NCBI RefSeq assembly: GCF_024170405.1
Contig: NZ_JALJYC010000022.1
Location: 1 to 46,114 of the forward strand
From: Neisseria perflava
GTDB taxonomy: Bacteria; Pseudomonadota; Gammaproteobacteria; Burkholderiales; Neisseriaceae
Length of the DNA stretch: 46,114 bases
Reading direction: 5' to 3'
The notes under the pieces were generated by a model that was not told where the DNA came from, did no database searches, and saw nothing but the letters and a program-made list of their open reading frames with translations. The position numbers were made by a program, and so were the translations under genes. Position 1 is the stretch's first letter; every line of letters begins with the position of its first letter. This document shows positions 24,513 through 32,992 of the stretch, one piece after another.

Positions 24513-25810
24513 CCTAAATATACCGAAAGTGGCTGATAAACCGGCAAAACGCCGGGAGAAGCCCGAAAATCCTTACTTGTCCTCAGATTAGCAACTGCCA
24601 GACATTCCCCATCTGCATTTGTGATAATCGGCCATTTTTTTCTTACAAACGGCAAAATATGGCTTTCTTGCAACAGTTTCTTAACCGATTTATGCCCAAA
24701 TCCTAAAAATATTGAATCGGTATTATCTACACTCCGGATTATCCCTTCAGTTATCAGAACCGACCCATCCCATCCGGCCTCGCAAGGCTGCAACACAAAG
24801 CCGTTTTCCTGCAACACATCTTTCAGACGGCCTTTAAGCCCACCTCCAACCGCCCACGGATATGAACAATCACTATTTCGTTTCAATAGAAACAAACGGT
24901 TTCGGTAGGCAAAAACATCCGCATCGGCCAAGCGCCATTCTCCTGTTTGCGCCTGCGCCAACACCCGCTCAAAATCCCAAATACTCCCCTGCGACGGCAC
25001 AGCCGCACCCTGCCGCACCACAAATTCCCGCAGCAAACGGCGGCGGCGCGGCGCACTCAATCCGCGCCACTTGTCCAACGCAAATCCGCCATCCGCACAC
25101 ACCTGCGCATAATCCGCCGCCGTGATTTCATCCAACAGCGCCAAATCATCTTGCGCACTGCGCACATTTGCCAAAATATGCCCGTCTAAATGCGGCACAC
25201 GCTGCCGCATGTGCGGCAAAGCCTCATGGCGCAGCCAGTTGCGCAAATACGCCGAATCCCGATTGCTTTCGTCTTCCACATAAGCCAAACCGTGTTCCTG
25301 CGCATACGCTGCCAGCCCTAGCCGCGTGACCGCCAGCAAAGGCCGCCAGATTTGCGCTTTTCCATTTAAATTCCTCAGCGGCGGCATGGCCGCCATCGCC
25401 CGCACCCCGCCGCCACGCAACACCGCCAGCATAAAGGTTTCGATTTGATCGTCCTGATGGTGTGCCAAAGCCAATATATTCGATTGGCCGTCTGAAAACG
25501 CCGCATACCGCGCCGCCCGCGCCGCCGCTTCCACCCCTAAACCGTTTTTTTCAATTTTTACCCGCACAATCCGCAGCGGCACTTCCCAATCATCACAATA
25601 ACGCTGGCAAAACACCGCCCACTCATCCGCATGAGCGCTCAAACCGTGATGGACATGCACGGCAGTCAGCACAAAATCATGTCGCTCACGTAAACGCACC
25701 AGCAAATGCAGCAAAACCACGGAATCCAAGCCGCCGCTCAAACCGACTTCGATATGGGCAGGGTTTGCCAGCGAACAAAAAGACTGCTCGATAAGATGGA
25801 AAAGATTCAT
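24485..25810 (-). CDS. tilS: tRNA(Ile)-lysidine synthetase
   Basis: Modifies C34 of the AUA-decoding tRNA-Ile with lysine using ATP, an essential step for decoding AUA. 441 residues from the ATG at 25810 (MNLFHLIEQS), where family homology begins; an ORF extension of 39 residues upstream is AT-rich and unlike the family. The PP-loop SGGLDS is at 25-30, with HVHHGLSAHADEW and ALAHHQDDQIETFML downstream. TilS substrate-binding and C-terminal domains follow. Two in-frame DUS copies lie inside, near 24820 and 25486. The rpoE promoter overlaps its end. Confidence 0.95.
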   Translation of the reverse strand: MNLFHLIEQSFCSLANPAHIEVGLSGGLDSVVLLHLLVRLRERHDFVLTAVHVHHGLSAHADEWAVFCQRYCDDWEVPLRIVRVKIEKNGLGVEAAARAARYAAFSDGQSNILALAHHQDDQIETFMLAVLRGGGVRAMAAMPPLRNLNGKAQIWRPLLAVTRLGLAAYAQEHGLAYVEDESNRDSAYLRNWLRHEALPHMRQRVPHLDGHILANVRSAQDDLALLDEITAADYAQVCADGGFALDKWRGLSAPRRRRLLREFVVRQGAAVPSQGSIWDFERVLAQAQTGEWRLADADVFAYRNRLFLLKRNSDCSYPWAVGGGLKGRLKDVLQENGFVLQPCEAGWDGSVLITEGIIRSVDNTDSIFLGFGHKSVKKLLQESHILPFVRKKWPIITNADGECLAVANLRTSKDFRASPGVLPVYQPLSVYLGEPNPTIGV

Positions 25811-25925
25811 GCGTTTCAATCTAAAAGAAAAACGGATACAAAAATATAGCCAATAAACTTTAGAATGCATACAGTTACCCGTATGCAAAATTAAGTTTCT
25901 CAGCAATAAATGTTTGAAGTAAAAC

Positions 25926-25965
25926 AAGGCCGTCTGAAAGCCTGTTTTACTTTCAGACGGCCTTT
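25926..25965. terminator. DUS-pair terminator between tilS and alaS
   Basis: CAAGGCCGTCTGAAAG and CTTTCAGACGGCCTTT pair around an 8-base loop, just after the alaS stop on the minus strand. Confidence 0.75.
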
Positions 25966-25980
25966 AGCATATTACCTAAA

Positions 25981-28881
25981 TCAAGCCAGCTTGCTGCTTA
26001 CCCAGCTTTCCACACCGGCCAACACTTCCGGCAGTTTTTCCACATCGCTGCCGCCGGCTTGCGCCAAATCGGGGCGGCCGCCGCCTTTGCCGCCGAGTTG
26101 TTCGGCAGCGGCTTTGACCAAATCACCGGCTTTCACTTTGGCGGTCAGCGGTTTGGAAACACCGGCGCACAAGGCGACTTTGCCGTCGTTCACCGCTGCC
26201 AGCAGCACTACGATATTGTCGGCCTTGCCGGTCAAATCGGTGGTGATGTCGCGCAACGCACCGGCTTCGGCATCCAGTTGCGCCACAATCAGTTTGGCCG
26301 CCCCCAAGTCGCAGGCAGAGTCCAACAAGGCGGCACCAGCATGAACAGCCAGCTCGGATTTAGCGGCAGACAAGGCTTTTTCCACGGTTTTGGTGTGGGC
26401 GGCATTCGCTTGGATTTTCGCCAACACGTCTTTTTCGGTTTGCGCTTTCACCTCGGCGATGATGTCTTTAATCAGGCGCTCTTGGTTTTGCGCCCATTTC
26501 AGCGCGTTCAGGCCGGTAATAGCTTCCACGCGGCGGATACCGGCGGCAATACCGCCTTCGCTGATGATTTTAAACAGGCCGATGTCGCCGGTGCGGGCAA
26601 CGTGGGTACCGCCGCACAATTCGGTCGAATATTCGCCCATCGTTACCACGCGCACGAAGTCGCCATATTTTTCGCCAAACAACATCATCGCGCCGGTTTT
26701 TTGCGCCTCTTCCATGCTCATGGTTTCGACTTTAACCGGTACGTTTTGCATGATGGCGAAATTCACGCGGCGCTCTACTTCGGCGATTTCATCGCTTGTA
26801 ATCGCTTGCGGGTGGGAAATGTCGAAACGGGTTAGCTCGGCATTTTGCAGCGAACCTTTTTGCTCGACGTGCGTACCCAATACCTCGCGCAAGGCTTGGT
26901 GCATGAGGTGGGTTACGCTGTGGTTGAGGGTGATGGCGTTGCGGATGTCGTTATCCACTTGAGCGGTAACACTGTCGCCCACGTTCAGACGGCCTGAAGT
27001 CTGCACGCCGAATTGACCGAATACGGCAGCTTTGATTTTTTGCGTGTCCTGTACCTCAAAACGGTTGTCGCCGTTGAAGATAAAGCCGACGTCGCCGATT
27101 TGACCGCCCGATTCGGCATAGAACGGGGTTTGGTCGATGACAATCACGCCGTGATCGCCCTCTTCCAAGACTTGCACAGACTCGCCGTCTTTATACAACG
27201 CAATGACTTTGGATTCGGTTTGGCGTTCGGTATAGCCTTTGAATTCGGTGTCTTTGCCATCGTAAGCCAGTTGCGCGTCGGCCTTGAAGTTTTGCGCGGC
27301 GCGGGCGCGGGCGCGTTGCGCTTCCATTTCGCGCTCGAAGCCTTCTTCGTCCAAATCAATGCCCAATTCGCGCGCCATATCCGCAGTCAAATCATACGGG
27401 AAACCGTAGGTGTCATAGAGTTTGAACACATGCTCGCCCGGAATAATCAGCTTGCTGTTGGCGATATTGTCTTTCACATATTTGTGCAAAGCCGCGCCGA
27501 TGGCGTGGTCTTGTTCGCTCAATTCCGGCTCTTCATCAGACACCACATCCGCCAAATCCACCACGATGGTTTCATTCAGACGGCCTTCGGCTTGCGGGCG
27601 GATAACGACTTGTTTGCTGTTGCCGTTACTGCGCGAAGCCACAGTAAATTTCAAACCGTCGGCGGTTTCCAGTTGCAAGGGTTGGGCAACGCCGTCGGCA
27701 GGCAGCAGTGATTCCAGTTTCAGGAATTTCATGCCGTCCAACACTTTGCCAAACAGCTCCATACCGGTTTCCAGCGTTTGGCCGAAGCGGGTTTCTTCGC
27801 CGCGCAGGGTTTCCATGATATGGGTTTGTTTTTCTTTCAACTCAGGATAGGCGTCGCCCATCTCTTTGACCAAATCGGGCACAAGTTTGTAGAAGAACGG
27901 ATTTTTCTGACCGAGCTTGTAACCGTGGCGCACGGCGCGACGGATAATGCGGCGCAACACATAGCCGCGACCTTCGTTGCTCGGCATCACGCCGTCCGCA
28001 ATCAGGAAGGAGCAGGAGCGGATATGGTCGGCAATCACTTTCAAGCTCGGCTCGTCCATGCTGAATGCGGCGCCGGTTTCGCGTGCCACGGCTTTCATCA
28101 GGTTTTGGAACAAGTCGATTTCGTAGTTGCTGTGCACGCCCTGCATCACGGCGGAAATGCGCTCCAAGCCCATGCCGGTATCCACGGAAGGCTTAGGCAG
28201 CGGATTCATGTTGCCTTTGTCATCGCGGTTGAACTGCATAAACACGCAGTTCCAAATCTCAATCCAGCGGTCGCCGTCTTCTTCCGGGCTGCCCGGAATG
28301 CCGCCCCAGATTTCTTCACCGTGGTCGTAGAAAATTTCGGTACACGGACCGCAGGGGCCGGTATCGCCCATCTGCCAGAAGTTGTCGGAAGCGTAGCAGC
28401 TGCCTTTGTTGTCGCCGATACGCACAATACGGTCGGCGGGCAGGCCGATTTCGTTGAGCCAGATATTGTAGGCTTCGTCGTCTTCCGCATACACGGTCGC
28501 CAACAGTTTTTCTTTGGGCAGGTTCAGCCATTCTTTGCCGGTCAGAAAGCCCCAGGCGAAATGAATCGCTTCGCGTTTGAAATAATCGCCGAAGGAGAAG
28601 TTGCCCAGCATTTCAAAAAAGGTATGGTGACGCGCGGTGTAGCCGACGTTTTCCAAGTCGTTGTGCTTACCGCCCGCACGAACGCATTTTTGCGCGGTGG
28701 TGGCGCGGGTGTAAGGGCGTTTGTCAAAGCCCAAAAACACGTCTTTAAATTGGTTCATGCCCGCATTGGTAAACAAGAGCGTCGGGTCGTCATGCGGCAC
28801 GAGCGATGACGAGCGCACGATTTGGTGGCCGTTTTGTTGGAAATATTCAAGGAATTTCTGGCGCAGTTCGGAAGTTTTCAT
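25981..28881 (-). CDS. alaS: Alanyl-tRNA synthetase with a large insertion
   Basis: Class II synthetase charging tRNA-Ala, 966 residues from the ATG at 28881 (MKTSELRQKFLEYF). The longer start at 28935 adds residues translated through a DUS and is unlikely. Class II motifs (FFEMLGNFSFGDYFK and surroundings), the editing-domain zinc site (HSVTHLMH, CGGTH) and the C-terminal Gly-rich C-Ala domain (GGKGGGRPDLAQAGG) are intact. Usual length is about 875. The excess lies between ETGMELFGKVL (from residue 371) and FKLYDTYGFP (residue 486 on), where about 116 residues replace roughly 24. The insert is acidic and contains an in-frame DUS (EGRLNE). The reading frame stays open and flanking motifs are intact, so the enzyme is probably functional. 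Confidence 0.95.
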   Translation of the reverse strand: MKTSELRQKFLEYFQQNGHQIVRSSSLVPHDDPTLLFTNAGMNQFKDVFLGFDKRPYTRATTAQKCVRAGGKHNDLENVGYTARHHTFFEMLGNFSFGDYFKREAIHFAWGFLTGKEWLNLPKEKLLATVYAEDDEAYNIWLNEIGLPADRIVRIGDNKGSCYASDNFWQMGDTGPCGPCTEIFYDHGEEIWGGIPGSPEEDGDRWIEIWNCVFMQFNRDDKGNMNPLPKPSVDTGMGLERISAVMQGVHSNYEIDLFQNLMKAVARETGAAFSMDEPSLKVIADHIRSCSFLIADGVMPSNEGRGYVLRRIIRRAVRHGYKLGQKNPFFYKLVPDLVKEMGDAYPELKEKQTHIMETLRGEETRFGQTLETGMELFGKVLDGMKFLKLESLLPADGVAQPLQLETADGLKFTVASRSNGNSKQVVIRPQAEGRLNETIVVDLADVVSDEEPELSEQDHAIGAALHKYVKDNIANSKLIIPGEHVFKLYDTYGFPYDLTADMARELGIDLDEEGFEREMEAQRARARAAQNFKADAQLAYDGKDTEFKGYTERQTESKVIALYKDGESVQVLEEGDHGVIVIDQTPFYAESGGQIGDVGFIFNGDNRFEVQDTQKIKAAVFGQFGVQTSGRLNVGDSVTAQVDNDIRNAITLNHSVTHLMHQALREVLGTHVEQKGSLQNAELTRFDISHPQAITSDEIAEVERRVNFAIMQNVPVKVETMSMEEAQKTGAMMLFGEKYGDFVRVVTMGEYSTELCGGTHVARTGDIGLFKIISEGGIAAGIRRVEAITGLNALKWAQNQERLIKDIIAEVKAQTEKDVLAKIQANAAHTKTVEKALSAAKSELAVHAGAALLDSACDLGAAKLIVAQLDAEAGALRDITTDLTGKADNIVVLLAAVNDGKVALCAGVSKPLTAKVKAGDLVKAAAEQLGGKGGGRPDLAQAGGSDVEKLPEVLAGVESWVSSKLA

Positions 28882-28905
28882 GGTGTGTTTTCGTATCCGT
28901 TTAAA

Positions 28906-28947
28906 GGTTTCAGACGGCCTGTCTGATGTAATCATGCCGTCTGAAAA
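28906..28947. repeat. DUS pair (AG-type and AT-type) upstream of alaS
   Basis: TTTCAGACGGCCT (from 28908) and ATGCCGTCTGAAAAA (from 28933) face each other about 13 bases apart in the alaS leader. The arms pair over the shared core. It lies between mpl (upstream on the other side) and alaS, both minus strand, so it sits in the 5-prime region of alaS rather than after a gene on that strand. Confidence 0.6.
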
Positions 28948-29011
28948 ATAAAAAAATGAATGGGCGTATCTTACCGTAAAACGGTATCGCCTGCCATATG
29001 TGATATAGGGC

Positions 29012-30394
29012 TTAATTCTTGGCTGTCAAGGCTTTGAGCAGCTTGTCGTGTATGCTGCCGAAACCGCTGTTGCTCATCACCAAAATATGGTCGCCGCTTT
29101 GCGCCTGCGCCACGATATCGGCAACAAAGGCTTCCAATTCTTTGCCGACGTGCAATTTCGCGCCCAAAGGCGACAGTGCCTCGGCCACATCCCAATCCAC
29201 GCCGCCGGCGTAACAGAAAACCGTATCCGCTTCTTGCAGACTCGCGGGCAGCGCGGCTTTCATCGTACCCAGTTTCATGGTATTGGAACGCGGCTCCAAT
29301 ACCGCCAAAATCCGAGCCGCGCCGACTTTTTGGCGCAAACCGGCCACGGTGGTTTCAATCGCAGTCGGATGGTGGGCGAAATCGTCATAGACGGTCACAC
29401 CGTTTGCCACGCCTTTGATTTCCATGCGGCGTTTGACATTTTTAAATTCACCCAACGCTGCGCAGGCCGTCTGAATATCCACGCCCGCATGACGCGCGGC
29501 AGCAATCACAGCAACGGCGTTTTGGCGGTTGTGTTCACCAATCAGTTCCCACGCCACATGACCGGCTTTTTTGCCGTCTAACAACACATCAAACGAGCCG
29601 TCCGCGCCGACATTCGCTACCTGCCAATCGCCCGCTGCGCCGAAAGTTTCCACCGGCGTCCAGCAGCCCTTGTCCAACACTTCGCGCAGACTCTCCTGCT
29701 TATTGCACACAATCAGCCCTTCAGACGGCACGGTGCGCACGAGATGGTGAAACTGGGTTTGAATCGCCGCCAAATCGGGGAAAATATCCGCGTGGTCGTA
29801 TTCCAGATTGTTCAATACGGCGGTACGCGGGCGGTAATGCACGAATTTGCTGCGCTTGTCGAAAAACGCGGTATCGTATTCGTCGGCCTCAATCACAAAA
29901 AACGGCGATTTGCTGTTTGGATCTTGGCGCGGCGTTTGCGGCAGACGCGCCGACACGCTGAAATTCTGCGGCACGCCGCCAATCAGAAAGCCCGGCGCAA
30001 GCCCCGCATATTCCAATACCCAAGCGAGCATGGAAGCGGTGGTGGTTTTACCGTGCGTGCCCGCTACACCCAACACCCAATGGTGGTGCAGCACATTTTC
30101 CGCCAGCCATTGCGGGCCGGAGATATATGGCAGACCTTTGTTTAAAATCGCTTCAACTACATCCATACCGCGCTTGGCAACATTGCCGATAACATACATA
30201 TCGGCCGGAAACTGCGCCAACTGCGCCGCATCGAAACCTTCGTGAACGTCAATGCCCAAAGCCTCAAGCTGGGTACTCATCGGCGGATACATCTTCGCGT
30301 CGCAACCGCTGACCTTAAAGCCCGCTTCTTGGGCGATGGCGGCAACCCCGCCCATAAACGTACCGCCGATACCGATAATGTGGATGTGTTTCAT
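29012..30394 (-). CDS. mpl: UDP-MurNAc:L-Ala-gamma-D-Glu-meso-DAP ligase Mpl
   Basis: Wall-recycling enzyme that joins the tripeptide released from old peptidoglycan to UDP-MurNAc; 460 residues. The Rossmann start MKHIHIIGIGGTFMGG and ATP loop GTHGKTTTASM (112-122) mark the Mur ligase family. SGCDAKMYPPMSTQLE separates Mpl from MurC. A DUS lies in frame near 29466. The gene is upstream of alaS on the same strand but with a DUS region between, so coupling is uncertain. Confidence 0.95.
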   Translation of the reverse strand: MKHIHIIGIGGTFMGGVAAIAQEAGFKVSGCDAKMYPPMSTQLEALGIDVHEGFDAAQLAQFPADMYVIGNVAKRGMDVVEAILNKGLPYISGPQWLAENVLHHHWVLGVAGTHGKTTTASMLAWVLEYAGLAPGFLIGGVPQNFSVSARLPQTPRQDPNSKSPFFVIEADEYDTAFFDKRSKFVHYRPRTAVLNNLEYDHADIFPDLAAIQTQFHHLVRTVPSEGLIVCNKQESLREVLDKGCWTPVETFGAAGDWQVANVGADGSFDVLLDGKKAGHVAWELIGEHNRQNAVAVIAAARHAGVDIQTACAALGEFKNVKRRMEIKGVANGVTVYDDFAHHPTAIETTVAGLRQKVGAARILAVLEPRSNTMKLGTMKAALPASLQEADTVFCYAGGVDWDVAEALSPLGAKLHVGKELEAFVADIVAQAQSGDHILVMSNSGFGSIHDKLLKALTAKN

Positions 30395-30482
30395 GATTGG
30401 TTTGAATCTGTCGGATTAGGGAAAGCGGATATTATAGCGGATTTTGCGGGGTTAAGACCGTCTGAAATCCGCTGCGCCGTGT

Positions 30483-30866
30483 TTACGGCCACAGCCATGC
30501 CCACACTTTGCGACCTTCGCCTTGCAGCAGTAATAAGGTGCGGCAGGCGGCGGCTGTGTTCATGCATTCGAGGCCGATGCCGTGGGCAGCGAGTTCGGCG
30601 GCGATTTTTGGGTGGAGAAACTGCTGCGTTGCACCTGTGCCGATGATGATGACTTCGGGTAAGGTGTTTTCGGTATCGGAATCAGCGGCCGTTTGCAGCA
30701 AATCGGCGGCGGTCAGTTCAGACGGCCTGGTTTGCGGGATTTTTTCCACGCGGCTGCCGCGTAAGGCCACGGGTTCGGTATAACGCTGTCCGCCGATTTC
30801 TATGCCCTCTGCACCGTAGGCGGTAACGCTGAGGCCGTCTGAAATTTGGTTTTCTTCGATAAGCAT
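30483..30866 (-). CDS. Mth938-like domain protein
   Basis: 127 residues. The single Mth938-like (DUF498) domain shows the conserved pattern PEVIIIGTGATQQFLHPKIAAEL followed by GLECMNTAAACRTLLLLQGEGRKVWAWL. Relatives include a mitochondrial complex I assembly factor, but no bacterial role is established. Two DUS copies are embedded in frame (around 30717 as RPSEL and 30833 as ISDGL), so both translated forms of the DUS are visible in one small protein. The region before the next gene, hom, is divergent. Confidence 0.85.
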   Translation of the reverse strand: MLIEENQISDGLSVTAYGAEGIEIGGQRYTEPVALRGSRVEKIPQTRPSELTAADLLQTAADSDTENTLPEVIIIGTGATQQFLHPKIAAELAAHGIGLECMNTAAACRTLLLLQGEGRKVWAWLWP

Positions 30867-31024
30867 GGGACGCTTTCTGTTTCTTCGTTAAAAAAGGTGC
30901 AAAAACAGGTAATTTCGGGTAGGATTGAAACCTTTCATTCCGCTGCCGAACCTGTTGTCAGGCTTGATTATAGCAGCGCGGGATACGGATTTTTATAAAA
31001 CAGGGCTTTCGATTAGGAGATTAT

Positions 31025-32332
31025 ATGAAGCCAGTGAATATCGGTCTTTTGGGTTTGGGTACGGTCGGCGGCGGCACGGCCGAGGTATTGCAGAAAAACG
31101 CGGCAGAAATCAGCCGCCGTTTGGGGCGCGATATCGCCATCAGTGCGGTATGCGATTTGAGCGAAGAGAAAGCCAAAGCGGTTTGCCCGAATGCGGCGTT
31201 TGTGAAAGACCCGTTTGCGCTGGTGCAGCGCGATGATGTGGACATCGTGGTCGAGCTGTTCGGCGGCACCGGCATTGCCAAAGACGCGGTATTGAAAGCG
31301 ATTGAGAGTGGTAAACATGTGGTGACCGCCAATAAAAAGCTGCTGGCCGAATACGGCAATGTGATTTTCCCGCTGGCGGAAGAAAAAAACGTAATGGTGC
31401 AGTTTGAAGCGGCGGTGGCGGGCGGCATCCCGATTATTAAGGCGCTGCGCGAAGGTTTAGCGGCCAATAATATCATCAGCATTGCCGGTATCATCAACGG
31501 CACGAGCAACTTTATTTTGAGCGAAATGCGCGAAAAAGGCAGCGCGTTTGCCGATGTATTGAAAGAAGCGCAGGCTTTGGGCTATGCCGAAGCCGATCCG
31601 ACTTTCGACATCGAAGGCAACGACGCGGGTCATAAAATCACCATCATGAGTGCCTTGGCATTCGGCACGCCCATGCACTTTGAATCCTGCTATCTGGAAG
31701 GCATCAGCAAGCTGGAAAGCCGCGACATCAAATATGCGGAAGAGCTGGGCTACCGCATCAAATTGTTGGGCATTACCCGCAAAACGCCCAAAGGCATCGA
31801 ATTGCGCGTACACCCGACATTGATTCCTGAAAGCCGCCTGCTGGCGAATGTCAACGGCGTAATGAACGCGGTGCGCGTGAATGCCGATATGGTGGGCGAA
31901 ACCCTGTATTACGGCGCGGGCGCAGGCGCATTACCGACCGCCAGCGCGGTGGTGGCCGACATCATCGACATCAGCCGCTTAATCGGCGCGGACAGCAGCA
32001 ACCGCGTGCCGTATCTGGCGTTCCAGCCGTCTGAAGTGCAAGAACAGACCATTTTGCCGATGGACGAGATTACCAGCAGCTACTATCTGCGCGTGCAGGC
32101 GCAAGACAAAACCGGTACGCTTGGCCGAATCGCCGGTTTGTTAGCCAACGCGGGCGTATCCATCGAAGCGCTGATTCAAAAAGGCGTAATTGACAAAACC
32201 ACCGCCGAAATCGTGATTCTGACCCACAGCACGGTCGAGAAAAACATCAAGCAGGCGATTGCCGGTATCGAAGCGCTCGATTGCGTGGAAGTGCCCGTTA
32301 CCATGATCCGTATGGAAAGTCTGCATGGCTAA
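31025..32332 (+). CDS. hom: Homoserine dehydrogenase
   Basis: NAD(P)H-dependent enzyme that makes homoserine for threonine and methionine; 435 residues. The Rossmann start GLLGLGTVGGGTAEVL (7-22), catalytic-domain signature AEADPTFDIEGNDAGHKITI and a C-terminal ACT domain (GTLGRIAGLLANAGVSIEAL) are present; the ACT domain suggests threonine feedback. A strong ribosome site (AGGAG) lies before the ATG. The next gene overlaps its end by 8 bases. Confidence 0.97.
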   Translation: MKPVNIGLLGLGTVGGGTAEVLQKNAAEISRRLGRDIAISAVCDLSEEKAKAVCPNAAFVKDPFALVQRDDVDIVVELFGGTGIAKDAVLKAIESGKHVVTANKKLLAEYGNVIFPLAEEKNVMVQFEAAVAGGIPIIKALREGLAANNIISIAGIINGTSNFILSEMREKGSAFADVLKEAQALGYAEADPTFDIEGNDAGHKITIMSALAFGTPMHFESCYLEGISKLESRDIKYAEELGYRIKLLGITRKTPKGIELRVHPTLIPESRLLANVNGVMNAVRVNADMVGETLYYGAGAGALPTASAVVADIIDISRLIGADSSNRVPYLAFQPSEVQEQTILPMDEITSSYYLRVQAQDKTGTLGRIAGLLANAGVSIEALIQKGVIDKTTAEIVILTHSTVEKNIKQAIAGIEALDCVEVPVTMIRMESLHG

Positions 32333-32765
32333 TCCCGACAACGCGCCGCAGCCGACGCCGGAGGAGCAGGCGGCAAAAGCCAAAAAAGCCAAGGCCAAAA
32401 TCCGCACCATCCGCATTTGGGGCTGGATTATCATGGGCTTGCTGGTGTGTTTCGTGTTTCTCTCCAAATGCGCCATGACCAAGCCGGAATTCAAGCAAAG
32501 CGTGATTGAATCCTGCGTGAAAAACGTGCCTTTCGCCGAAAAATGGCAGGCTGATTTAAAAGCGCAGGGTTTGGCCGGGAAAAGCGACCAAGTCATCAGC
32601 AGCTACTGTACCTGTATGTGGGACGAGCCGTTGGAGAAACTGACTTACCAGCAGGTTCAAAATTTCGGCAAACTCAGCGCACAAGAGCAGGTGGATTTGC
32701 TCGGCGGCAACGCGGCGTTTGAAGCGCGGGACAAACAGTGTGTCGCGGGATTGAAAGCGAAATAA
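32325..32765 (+). CDS. Single-pass membrane protein of unknown function
   Basis: 146 residues, beginning 8 bases inside the hom gene, so translation is coupled. The N-terminus is a Pro/Gln then Ala/Lys-rich cytoplasmic tail, followed by a membrane helix at about 33-48 (IIMGLLVCFVFLSKCAM). The outer part is a small domain with four cysteines (SC, YCTC and QCV) that could form disulfides. I recognise no family. Conservation of the coupling to hom in related genomes would tell whether it has to do with amino acid metabolism. Confidence 0.8.
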   Translation: MANPDNAPQPTPEEQAAKAKKAKAKIRTIRIWGWIIMGLLVCFVFLSKCAMTKPEFKQSVIESCVKNVPFAEKWQADLKAQGLAGKSDQVISSYCTCMWDEPLEKLTYQQVQNFGKLSAQEQVDLLGGNAAFEARDKQCVAGLKAK

Positions 32766-32767
32766 TT

Positions 32768-32898
32768 TATAGTGCAATTATTTAAAAACCAAACCATCGA
32801 TACGGTGTAGGTTGGGTTGTAAACCCAACATTTACCTAAACTTCTGTTGGGATTTCATCCCAACCTAGACAGTTTGGTTTTCTACTTATTTCACTATA
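32768..32898. repeat. MITE-like element, copy 2 (131 bp, TATAG ends)
   Basis: TATAGTG at 32768 and CACTATA ending at 32898 are the outer inverted ends, with further imperfect pairing of AAAACCAAAC-type sequence. Inside are GTTGGGTTGTAAACCCAAC and GTTGGGATTTCATCCCAAC. Read on the minus strand it aligns along its length with the element at 4973-5105, so it is the same family in the opposite orientation. Confidence 0.85.
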
Positions 32899-32928
32899 TA
32901 TGGTTTAAGCCTTGACCACAGATACGGC

Positions 32929-32970
32929 AAAGGCCGTCTGAAAAATAAATATTTTTTCAGACGGCCTTTT
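32929..32970. terminator. DUS-pair terminator
   Basis: AAAGGCCGTCTGAAAAAT and its complement form a long stem, followed by a T run. It lies between the MITE and the convergent MFS gene and may serve both strands. Confidence 0.8.
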
Positions 32971-32992
32971 TTTTTACACAACCGGAAACAGT

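Noticed and set aside
25811..25927. Upstream start for tilS adding 39 residues
   Set aside because: The extension is AT-rich, unlike the TilS family, and precedes the Met where homology starts.
27778..28809. 343-codon ORF antisense to alaS
   Set aside because: Lies wholly inside alaS on the other strand; composition is that of a shadow frame and no domain is seen.
28882..28935. Upstream start for alaS adding 18 residues
   Set aside because: The extra codons run through a DUS region and the family begins at MKTSELRQKF.
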